Below, piece after piece: positions 1-5,523 of a stretch of 20,900 bases of DNA. The notes beneath the pieces were generated by a model, which saw nothing but the letters and a program-made list of their open reading frames with translations, was not told the DNA's origin and did not search any database. Origin of the DNA: Gp6-AA40 sp050742535 (lineage in GTDB: Bacteria > Acidobacteriota > Vicinamibacteria > Vicinamibacterales > UBA2999). Made by a program: the position numbers and the translations under genes. Where the stretch lies: NCBI GenBank assembly GCA_050742535.1, contig JBOGIQ010000071.1:1-20900 (forward strand), in the 5' to 3' direction. Every line of letters begins with the position of its first letter. Position 1 is the stretch's first letter.

Positions 1-141
1 GTCCAGATAGTGGAGACGCAAATCGTTGACGGTGATGAACCGATCTACGGGTTCCTTCGCCGACGCGACGGAAGGAGCCTGTCCGGACACCACGACTGCA
101 GCGGCGAACACCCCGGCTGCGGCAATGAGCACTTTCGTCAT
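1..141 (-). CDS. Secreted alpha/beta hydrolase, N-terminal fragment
   Basis: The reverse complement opens with an ATG at 141 and runs off the window edge after 47 codons. Residues 1-21 are a classic signal peptide (MTKVLIAAAGVFAAA followed by VVVSGQ), so the product is exported. Residues 35-47 read FITVNDLRLHYLD, which matches the first beta strand of many alpha/beta-fold hydrolases (usually '..VNGLRLHYLDWG'). The catalytic triad lies outside the window, so the substrate cannot be judged. No clear Shine-Dalgarno is visible: the start codon is preceded directly by TTGGTGG heptad repeats, whose GGTGG core is the only SD-like sequence. The call rests on a signal peptide plus one short motif. Confidence 0.6.
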   Translation of the reverse strand, partial: MTKVLIAAAGVFAAAVVVSGQAPSVASAKEPVDRFITVNDLRLHYLD

Positions 142-143
142 AA

Positions 144-195
144 CCACCAACCACCAACCACCAACCACCAACTATCCAACTATCCAACTATCCAA
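144..195. repeat. Heptad (CCACCAA x4) and octad (CTATCCAA x3) tandem array
   Basis: Four perfect CCACCAA units occupy 144-171 and three perfect CTATCCAA units occupy 172-195. Read on the minus strand the units are TTGGTGG and TTGGATAG. The array fills the space between two divergent genes and ends two bases from the start codon of the hydrolase, so it would form its 5' leader. It shares the TTGG-led unit with arrays at 2929-3018, 8725-8752, 11620-11654 and 17187-17338. Confidence 0.9.
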
Positions 196-203
196 CAGAG
201 GGC

Positions 204-226
204 TATAGTGTGCCGTTTCCAGGAGG
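204..226 (+). promoter_or_regulatory. -10-like box and Shine-Dalgarno of the GYD gene
   Basis: TATAGT at 204-209 is a good -10 candidate, giving a predicted transcript start near 216. AGGAGG at 221-226 lies four bases before the ATG at 231 and fixes that start over the in-frame GTG at 210. No convincing -35 is seen, because the DNA where it should lie is the tandem array. Confidence 0.5.
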
Positions 227-230
227 ACAC

Positions 231-551
231 ATGCCGAAGTATCTGATCAAAGCGTCGTACACGGCGGAAGGGATCAAAGGGGTCATGAAGGACGGCGGCA
301 CGAAGCGGCGCCAGGCAGCCGAAGCGGCGGTCAAGAGCACGGGAGGAAAACTCGAAGGGTTCTACTTTGCGTTTGGTGAGGCCGACGCGTATGTCATCGT
401 CGACGCTCCGGACAATGCGTCCGTCGCCGCGTCCACGCTGGCGATCGGCGCCAGCGGCCTGGTCAAGGCGACGACCGTCGTGCTGCTGACGCCCGAGGAA
501 ATCGATCAGGCGATCGCGAAAGGGGCCGCCTACACGCCGCCAGGCCGGTAG
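231..551 (+). CDS. GYD domain-containing protein
   Basis: This is a 106-residue soluble protein with no signal peptide or membrane segment. Its sequence is typical of the GYD family, small alpha/beta ferredoxin-like proteins of unknown biochemical role. Visible family features are the opening strand MPKYLIKASYT, the helix with EGIKGVMKDGG and a run of basic and alanine residues (about 12-35), the strand KLEGFYFAFGEADAYVIVDAPD (about 40-61), and the terminal strand with TTVVLLTPEEID (81-92). The length matches the family, so it is complete. The ATG at 231 is chosen because a strong AGGAGG lies just upstream. It converges on the GNAT gene with only three bases between the stop codons and no room for a dedicated terminator. 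Confidence 0.88.
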   Translation: MPKYLIKASYTAEGIKGVMKDGGTKRRQAAEAAVKSTGGKLEGFYFAFGEADAYVIVDAPDNASVAASTLAIGASGLVKATTVVLLTPEEIDQAIAKGAAYTPPGR

Positions 552-554
552 ACG

Positions 555-1031
555 TCAGTAAGTGATGCGATACGTCAGCCAGTCCTTCATCCACGTCGCC
601 TGGCGACGGTGATAGAACTCGCGGGCCAGCGTATTCCAGTCGAGCACCTGCCACTCCATGCGTCCGCAGCCGCGCCGGGCGCCCAGGGTGCGCACGTGCT
701 CGAACAGCGCTGACCCCGCGCCCGACTCCCGGGAGTCGTCGCGGACGAACAGGTCTTCCAGATACATCGTTGGCTTGGCAAGGAAGGTGGAATACGTGTG
801 GAACCACGTGGCGTAGCCGACGGCCTTGCCTGTGCGGTTGACGGCTAGCGCCGCCTCGAACCGCGGCCTGCCGTGGGGCGCTCCTTCAGGAGTGCCAGGA
901 CCGAAGGCGTCGCGTCGAAGGCGTTCAACCGCGGCGGAGTCGGGAGGGTCCAGGCGCTCGTAGTCGGCGAGCGCCCGAAGCAGATCGACGAACTCGTCGA
1001 ACCGGTCTGACGTCAGCGGAACGACGGTCAT
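555..1031 (-). CDS. GNAT family N-acetyltransferase
   Basis: This 158-residue protein has the GNAT fold expected to transfer acetyl from acetyl-CoA to an amine. The acetyl-CoA pyrophosphate-binding loop is RESGAG at 101-106 (R-x-x-G-x-G), preceded by the strand MYLEDLFV (89-96). The stretch GCGRMEWQVLDWNTLAREFY (121-140) is highly typical of the subgroup resembling diamine (spermidine/spermine-type) acetyltransferases. After this motif the usual 'RSLGA' is HRRQA, a small divergence. The ATG lies three bases after the malate synthase stop, so the two genes are almost certainly co-transcribed and probably translationally coupled. The acyl acceptor cannot be assigned from sequence. Confidence 0.88.
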   Translation of the reverse strand: MTVVPLTSDRFDEFVDLLRALADYERLDPPDSAAVERLRRDAFGPGTPEGAPHGRPRFEAALAVNRTGKAVGYATWFHTYSTFLAKPTMYLEDLFVRDDSRESGAGSALFEHVRTLGARRGCGRMEWQVLDWNTLAREFYHRRQATWMKDWLTYRITY

Positions 1032-1034
1032 CGA

Positions 1035-2915
1035 TCACGCAACAGCATCAAAATCCAGATTCTCTGTAATCCGACGGCCGTCCGCCTTGAACGCGTCGCG
1101 CAGCAGCACGATGCGGCGCTTCGCTTCGGCCAGATCCTGCACGCCGAGCGTGATGTTCAGCAGATCGATGTACCACGGCAGCTTCATCGGATCCGTCACG
1201 TATGTCTCGGCGATCTCGCGCGCGACGGGCAGTGTGGTCTTCTTCGAATTGTCGTGGACGTCGCGGTTGCTCGCGTTCTGCAGCTTGGCGTACTCCTCCC
1301 GCAGCAGACGATCGAACAGCTCGCGCGAGAACACGTCGCCGGTGCTCGCGCCGGTTTCTGCGTCGCTGTCCGTCAGCTTCGCCCCCTTGTGCAGCCACTC
1401 CCAGAGGATGCTCAGGCGGATCTCGCCGGTCGCCATGTCCTCCATCAGGTAGAGGACATCCTCGTTACCGAAAAAGTCGCCGGGCTTGAGCGCCGCCGCC
1501 TGGAATCCCTGCAGGAACGCGTTGCCGTACTGGAGCGCGACGCTCAGCAGGTCGCGGGCGCCGCGCACTGTTCGCGGCGCCGGCTCCAGCAGCGTCAGCC
1601 CCGCGGCATCGTCTGCCGTGTATGTGAGCGGTGGGAACGTGCGCCCGAGCTGATTCGCCTGGCCCACCTTCTCCCACACCGGCCGGACGATGTGCACCAT
1701 CTTCCAGTGAGCGACCCACTTGCCGCTGGCGCCCTCGCGCTGCTCCCGTTCGGCACCGGCCACCGCGCGCTCCATCGCGCGCGAGACGCCGGTCTGCGAG
1801 CCGACGGGAATGTTCGGCTCCATGCCGCCCTGCCACAGCGCGTAATTGCCGTTCTGATCGGGTGTGTTCATCGCCCGGCGGACCCGATCCTCGTAGTTGC
1901 GCATATAGCCGTAGGTCATGGTGATCGCGTCGATGTTCGGGTTGATGAACGACGGATCCCAGGCCAGCGCGTCGGCAACGCTGTTGATGTAATCCCAGCG
2001 GCCGGTGTTGAAGCCGATGAAGTGCGGGGTCAGCGCCGCACGAATCTCCATCAGCTGATAGACCGCTTCGAGCTGTTCGACGAGGACGTAGACCTTGACC
2101 GTCCCCACCGGCAGACCGAGGTGCCGCTCCAGCGCGGTAATCATGTCGTTCCAGAGCGCGGCCTCCTCGGCCGTCTGGATCTTCGGCAGGTAGAGCACGA
2201 TCGACGCGCCGGTCTCGCGAAGCCGCTTCTGGTTGTTCGTGACGAACAGCGCCATGTCGGTGATCGAGGCCGAGAAGCCGGCGCCGTCGGCGCGGCGGAC
2301 GTGCCGATCGTCGAGGTGGAGGCCGCGCGCGCGGAAGATCTTGGTGGTGAAGTCGAGCTGCTTCCGCCAGTCGGCGATGGTTTCGCGGCCGAAGAACCCT
2401 TTCGCCCACTGGTTCATTTCCCGCGACACGTCCTCGGCGACCTTGAGGAACAGCGGGTCGCGATGAATGGCCAGCTTCAGGCTCCGCTGGTTGTCGAGCG
2501 ACATCGTCGCCACCTGGCCGAGCGCGTCCTCGCCGTCGAACATCCAGCCGTCGGCGCCCGACAGCAGCGCATAGGCAACGTTGCGGATGCTCTTGTCGAT
2601 CGGCGCACCCGGTTTGGCGCCGGGGCCGGTGCCCTGGATCCACTGGCGCTGCAGGTCTGCCGGGATCTCGCTCCCCGCGAACCTGCCGTCGCGTGCGTCC
2701 TGTACGCGGATGTTCGTGCGCGCGATCGTCGCCTGCGGATCGAGGAAGGCGATGCGCTGCCCGCCTGCGGCCCGGGCGCGGCGGCGGGCGATGCGTGACG
2801 CCATGACGGCACGACGGTCGTCGTCGAGCGGCGCCAGCGCGCGCAGCGCCTCGACCGCCTCGGGCGTGTAGACATCGGAATAGGCGGCCTGAGCCGCATG
2901 ACGGATCTCAATCAT
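1035..2915 (-). CDS. Malate synthase (AceB-like, long variant)
   Basis: Malate synthase condenses glyoxylate with acetyl-CoA to give malate, the second step of the glyoxylate shunt. The 626-residue product carries recognisable landmarks: FDGEDA (126-131, like the family DFEDA), a strand ending in the acidic residue E280 (VLVEQLEAVYQLMEI), FNTGRWDYI (302-310) with D308 as probable magnesium ligand, GGMEPNIP (363-370) followed by a KWVAHWKMV stretch, and LMEDMATGEIR (490-500), where D493 aligns with the catalytic base of the family's 'MEDAAT' motif. It is about 90 residues longer than classical AceB (around 530), with extra sequence at the N terminus and in the C-terminal helical domain. The motif spelling is divergent, but the key acidic residues are kept, so activity is likely. 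No isocitrate lyase is in the window. It leads an operon with the GNAT gene. Confidence 0.85.
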   Translation of the reverse strand: MIEIRHAAQAAYSDVYTPEAVEALRALAPLDDDRRAVMASRIARRRARAAGGQRIAFLDPQATIARTNIRVQDARDGRFAGSEIPADLQRQWIQGTGPGAKPGAPIDKSIRNVAYALLSGADGWMFDGEDALGQVATMSLDNQRSLKLAIHRDPLFLKVAEDVSREMNQWAKGFFGRETIADWRKQLDFTTKIFRARGLHLDDRHVRRADGAGFSASITDMALFVTNNQKRLRETGASIVLYLPKIQTAEEAALWNDMITALERHLGLPVGTVKVYVLVEQLEAVYQLMEIRAALTPHFIGFNTGRWDYINSVADALAWDPSFINPNIDAITMTYGYMRNYEDRVRRAMNTPDQNGNYALWQGGMEPNIPVGSQTGVSRAMERAVAGAEREQREGASGKWVAHWKMVHIVRPVWEKVGQANQLGRTFPPLTYTADDAAGLTLLEPAPRTVRGARDLLSVALQYGNAFLQGFQAAALKPGDFFGNEDVLYLMEDMATGEIRLSILWEWLHKGAKLTDSDAETGASTGDVFSRELFDRLLREEYAKLQNASNRDVHDNSKKTTLPVAREIAETYVTDPMKLPWYIDLLNITLGVQDLAEAKRRIVLLRDAFKADGRRITENLDFDAVA

Positions 2916-2928
2916 CGAGTTCCCTTTT

Positions 2929-3018
2929 CAACTGCCAACTGCCAACTGCCACGTCCCAAGTCCCAATGGAGCTATTGCAGACGTTGGGAGTTGGTATTTG
3001 GGCGTTGGGAGTTGGATG
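2929..3018. repeat. Inverted pair of heptad arrays (NNNCCAA / TTGGNNN)
   Basis: The left half holds three perfect CAACTGC units (2929-2949) followed by three looser heptads (CACGTCC, CAAGTCC, CAATGGA). After a short non-repeat spacer (about 2971-2983) the right half holds five units in perfect 7-nt phase: TTGGGAG at 2984, TTGGTAT at 2991, TTGGGCG at 2998, TTGGGAG at 3005 and TTGGATG at 3012. The two halves are in opposite orientation and could pair. The array lies between the divergent malate synthase and HtrA genes. Confidence 0.9.
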
Positions 3019-3028
3019 CCAACTCGCG

Positions 3029-3056
3029 ATTATAGTCACCTCCCTATTCAGGTGAT
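3029..3056. promoter_or_regulatory. Overlapping divergent -10 boxes and HtrA ribosome binding site
   Basis: The octamer ATTATAGT at 3029-3036 reads TATAGT on the plus strand (3031-3036) and TATAAT on the minus strand (3034 to 3029), so one AT-rich island could serve both htrA and the malate synthase operon. AGGTGAT at 3050-3056 is a strong anti-SD match placed for the GTG at 3062. No clear -35 box is visible on either side. Confidence 0.45.
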
Positions 3057-3061
3057 GCGGG

Positions 3062-4081
3062 GTGGCGCGGCCGGCACGACGATCGACCATGGCCCTCGAA
3101 CACCCGCTCCGTACCGACACCGACCAGGCGCTGCTCGACGCTTATTCCGCCGCTGTCATTCACGCCGTCGAGCAGGTCGGGCCTGCCGTGGTCCGCGTCG
3201 AAGGCAAGCGCGGCGGCGGCTCCGGCGTCGTCTTTACGCCCGACGGCTTCATCCTGACGAACAGCCACGTGGTCGGCAATCCGGCTAACCGCCTACGCCA
3301 AGGCTCCGGCGGTCAAGAAGCCGGACTCCACACCACCCGAATCACGCTGCCGGATGGACAATCACTGCCGGCGGATGTCATCGGCAGCGACGTGGACACC
3401 GATCTCGCGGTACTTCGCATCGATGGCTCCCGTCTGCCCTGGGCGCGGCTCGGCGACTCGAAGGCCGTGCGTGTAGGTCAGGTCGCCATCGCGATCGGCA
3501 ACCCGTACGGGTTTGACCATTCGGTCACGTCGGGCGTCGTCAGCGCGCTCGGGCGATCGCTGCGGTCACGGTCCGGCCGTCTGATGGATGACATCATCCA
3601 GACGGACGCGTCGCTCAACCCCGGCAACTCGGGCGGACCGCTCGTCACGACGGCGGGCGACGTCATCGGCATCAACACGGCGATGATTCTGCCGGCACAG
3701 GGGATCTGCTTTGCCATCGCCAGCAATACGGTGAGGTTCGTTGCGTCGCGCCTGATGCGGGACGGACGGATCCGCAGGAGTCACATCGGCATCGCCGGGC
3801 AGCAGACGGCGGTCCCGCGGGCGCTCGCGCGGGCAAATCAGATGGCGGTCACGTCAGGCGTGCTCGTCGCGTCCGTCGAGGACAACAGTCCGGCCGCCCG
3901 CGCCGGGCTGATGACGGGCGACGTCGTCCTCTGCTTCGCGGACTCAGCCGTCAGCGGTATCGACGATCTGCACCGGCTGCTCACCGAGGAGCGGATCGGC
4001 ACGCCGGCGCCGGTGATCGTGCTGCGACGCGGCGAGCGGCGTCACCTGACGATCGTTCCGGTGGAATCTCGCCGCACGTAG
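3062..4081 (+). CDS. HtrA/DegP-like S1C serine protease with PDZ domain
   Basis: This 339-residue protein has a trypsin-like domain (about 35-235) and one C-terminal PDZ domain (about 243-335). The catalytic triad is intact: H69 in TNSHVV, D114 in DTDLAVL and S190 in NPGNSGGPL. HtrA proteins degrade or hold misfolded proteins, usually in the periplasm. Here no signal peptide or membrane anchor is visible, so a cytoplasmic location or a missed upstream start must be considered. The GTG start is preferred over the ATG at 3089 because AGGTGAT lies just upstream. Residues 78-93 (LRQGSGGQEAGLHTTR) are an unusual insertion encoded by a dispersed repeat. The gene converges on a minus-strand pair encoding a catalytically dead paralogue and a LuxR-type regulator. 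Confidence 0.9.
   Translation: MARPARRSTMALEHPLRTDTDQALLDAYSAAVIHAVEQVGPAVVRVEGKRGGGSGVVFTPDGFILTNSHVVGNPANRLRQGSGGQEAGLHTTRITLPDGQSLPADVIGSDVDTDLAVLRIDGSRLPWARLGDSKAVRVGQVAIAIGNPYGFDHSVTSGVVSALGRSLRSRSGRLMDDIIQTDASLNPGNSGGPLVTTAGDVIGINTAMILPAQGICFAIASNTVRFVASRLMRDGRIRRSHIGIAGQQTAVPRALARANQMAVTSGVLVASVEDNSPAARAGLMTGDVVLCFADSAVSGIDDLHRLLTEERIGTPAPVIVLRRGERRHLTIVPVESRRT
3290..3335. repeat. Dispersed repeat inserted in frame in the htrA-like gene
   Basis: The segment encodes a 16-residue insertion between the active-site histidine strand and the strand ITLPDGQSLPADVIGSD, which normally follow each other closely in HtrA proteins. Bases 3317-3331 are the exact reverse complement of 7325-7339, part of the CCGGCTTCAGCCGG palindrome region, so the insertion shares sequence with a repeat seen elsewhere in this window. 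The left part (GCCTACGCCAAGGCTCCGG, from 3291) resembles, from memory, a repeat frequent in acidobacterial genomes that leaves 'LRQGSGGQ'-type peptides. The exact boundaries are estimated. Confidence 0.7.
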
Positions 4082-4102
4082 GGCACCCCTTCGAGGGGTG
4101 CC
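4082..4102. terminator. Bidirectional hairpin between convergent genes
   Basis: Perfect 9-bp arms GGCACCCCT (4082-4090) and AGGGGTGCC (4094-4102) enclose the loop TCG. The hairpin starts right after the htrA stop codon and ends four bases before the stop of the convergent LuxR gene, so it can serve both transcripts. There is no T-tract, so it may act as a transcript-end stabiliser rather than an intrinsic terminator. Confidence 0.7.
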
Positions 4103-4105
4103 ACA

Positions 4106-4492
4106 TCACAGCGTGATCAACCCTCTCCGAACCGCGCGGCGCACCGCGTCGGTCCGATTCAATGCACCCAGCTTCCCTGAAATCGAGGTGAGGTGGAACT
4201 TGACCGTCTGGTCCGAGATGCCGAGCCGCACCGCGACGGCCTTGTTCGACAGGCCCTCCGCCACGAGCTCGAGCACTTCGACCTCGCGCGGCGTCAGCGA
4301 TTCGACCGCGGGGGCCTCGTCGAGATCCACCGCCGGCGCAGGAGCGGCGGACAGAAACGCATCGGCGTCGATGCCGGCCTCCCGCGCCTCCTGCAGCGTA
4401 CCGAATTCCGCAACGACGTCGGGCGTCGTTGTCTCGAGCGCCTCGCGAAGATCGCGGCGCTGTTGGCTGTTGCCGATGACGATCACTCGCAT
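4106..4492 (-). CDS. LuxR/NarL-type regulator with vestigial receiver domain
   Basis: The 128-residue product ends in a clear LuxR/GerE helix-turn-helix (66-128: SLTPREVEVLELVAEG, then LSNKAVAVRLGISDQTVKFH and a C-terminal helix). The N-terminal 60 residues look like the start of a response-regulator receiver (RVIVIGNSQQRRDLREALE) but are incomplete: the acidic pair after strand 1 is GN, the strand that should carry the phospho-acceptor Asp reads DAFLSA, and the second half of the fold is absent. Phosphorylation control is therefore unlikely. The ATG at 4492 is chosen because it aligns with strand beta-1. An in-frame TTG at 4567 would add 25 residues made wholly of repeat sequence. The gene follows the pseudo-HtrA gene on the same strand, 87 bases downstream. 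Confidence 0.82.
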   Translation of the reverse strand: MRVIVIGNSQQRRDLREALETTTPDVVAEFGTLQEAREAGIDADAFLSAAPAPAVDLDEAPAVESLTPREVEVLELVAEGLSNKAVAVRLGISDQTVKFHLTSISGKLGALNRTDAVRRAVRRGLITL

Positions 4493-4569
4493 GGGTTGCC
4501 TGGGTAGCTGGGTAAGCTGGGTAGCCTGGGTAGCACCTAGGCAACCCAGGCCACTTAGGCAACCCAAGC
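4493..4569. repeat. TGGGTAGC-type tandem and inverted repeats
   Basis: Units resembling TGGGTAGC repeat four times with 8-9 nt spacing (about 4501-4534), followed by inverted copies. The arm GGGTTGCCT at 4493-4501 is matched by AGGCAACCC, which occurs twice on the right side (near 4539 and 4558). The DNA forms the leader of the LuxR gene and could fold into alternative hairpins directly before its ATG, which has no visible Shine-Dalgarno. Confidence 0.8.
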
Positions 4570-4579
4570 CACCTGCTCG

Positions 4580-5458
4580 CTATCTCCTCTCGGCAACGGT
4601 GACAGAGACATCGACCGGCGCGGCGCCCCGCAACAGTTTGACCGCAACGCTCTTCCCCACTCTCTCGCCGACGAGCAGATCGAACAGCTCGTCCGGCGAC
4701 GCCAGCGCGTGCCCATCGAGCGACAGCAGCAGGTCGCCGACGAACAGACCCGCCTCGTCCGCCGGCGTCCCCGGCTTCACGTCCACGACGAGCAGGGCCT
4801 GCTCGGTGGCCGCAGCACCCCTCTGTTTCTCTGAGACGCGCGCCGGCTGCGCGGCGATCCCGAGATAGCCGCGCCTCAACGTCCCGCGCTGCAGCAGATC
4901 GGCCGCCGCATTCCATGCGATTCCGGCGGGAATGACCACTCCCAGGCCACGAATGGAAGCGGCCGTGGTGACGCCAAGCAGCCGGCCGTCCGCGCCGACA
5001 AAGGCGCCGCCGGCAAATCCTTCATGCATCGGAGCCGAGGTACGGATCACCTGTTCGATCGAGCGCCGGCGGCCTGTCGGCAGCGGCCCTCCGATCACGG
5101 AGACAACGCCCGCCGAGGCGGTGATCGCGTTGCTCCAGGACCGGGCGAGCGCGATGGCGATCTCGCCGACGCGCGGCAACTCACCCGCGGAGAGTGCCGG
5201 CAGTTCCAGCCCCGGCGCTCTGAGGACCACCACGCGCGTGGCCGGGTCCCATCCCGCGATCTCGGCGTTCACGACTTCGCCATCGGCACGGCGCACCCGC
5301 GGATGCTCCTCGCGCCCGACGGCCCGCGCGGTAGTGACGACGGTGTCCGCGGCATAGACCAGCCCGGATGCGGGCCTGCCCTGGCCGTCGACCTGGACGA
5401 CGGACGGAGCGACGCGGGTGACGATGTCTGCAATCTGCGTGGAGAGTTCATTGAGCAT
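4580..5458 (-). CDS. Catalytically dead HtrA-like protein (trypsin-fold pseudoprotease with PDZ)
   Basis: The 292-residue product aligns along its whole length with the HtrA plan: a trypsin-like double barrel (about 10-195) followed by a PDZ domain (about 200-290, with the GYLGI entry strand and KPGTPADEAGL motif). Every catalytic position is changed: the active-site His of TNSHVV is R45 in TTARAV, the Asp of DTDLAVL is R75 in ATRVVVL, and the nucleophile Ser of GNSGG is A149 in GFAGG. The fold-defining glycines are kept, so it is a maintained scaffold, not a decayed gene. No signal peptide is seen. The ATG at 5458 is chosen over in-frame starts at 5515 and 5494 because homology begins with LNELSTQIADIV. 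It probably acts as a chaperone, adaptor or regulatory partner of the active protease opposite; this role is inferred. Confidence 0.85.
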   Translation of the reverse strand: MLNELSTQIADIVTRVAPSVVQVDGQGRPASGLVYAADTVVTTARAVGREEHPRVRRADGEVVNAEIAGWDPATRVVVLRAPGLELPALSAGELPRVGEIAIALARSWSNAITASAGVVSVIGGPLPTGRRRSIEQVIRTSAPMHEGFAGGAFVGADGRLLGVTTAASIRGLGVVIPAGIAWNAAADLLQRGTLRRGYLGIAAQPARVSEKQRGAAATEQALLVVDVKPGTPADEAGLFVGDLLLSLDGHALASPDELFDLLVGERVGKSVAVKLLRGAAPVDVSVTVAERR

Positions 5459-5523
5459 GCCTTGATATTTACAGACGAGAATTTGACGCCGCATCACCCA
5501 AACCGGTGGGTACAATCCCGGCC
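5459..5523. promoter_or_regulatory. Divergent promoter pair, both arranged for leaderless transcripts
   Basis: On the plus strand TACAAT (5511-5516) ends seven bases before the ATG at 5524. On the minus strand TAAATA (5471 to 5466) ends seven bases before the ATG at 5458. Neither start has a convincing Shine-Dalgarno. A -10 box at this distance would place the first transcribed base at the start codon. TTGACG at 5483-5488 is present but is 22 bases from the plus -10, too far for a standard -35. Confidence 0.45.

Noticed and set aside
144..195. CRISPR array
   Set aside because: Units are 7-8 bp without spacers and no cas gene is present.
1254..2798. Long open frame antisense to malate synthase (514 codons)
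   Set aside because: It is rich in Arg, Val and His in a pattern typical of antisense frames in GC-rich DNA and shows no domain. The other strand encodes a recognisable enzyme.
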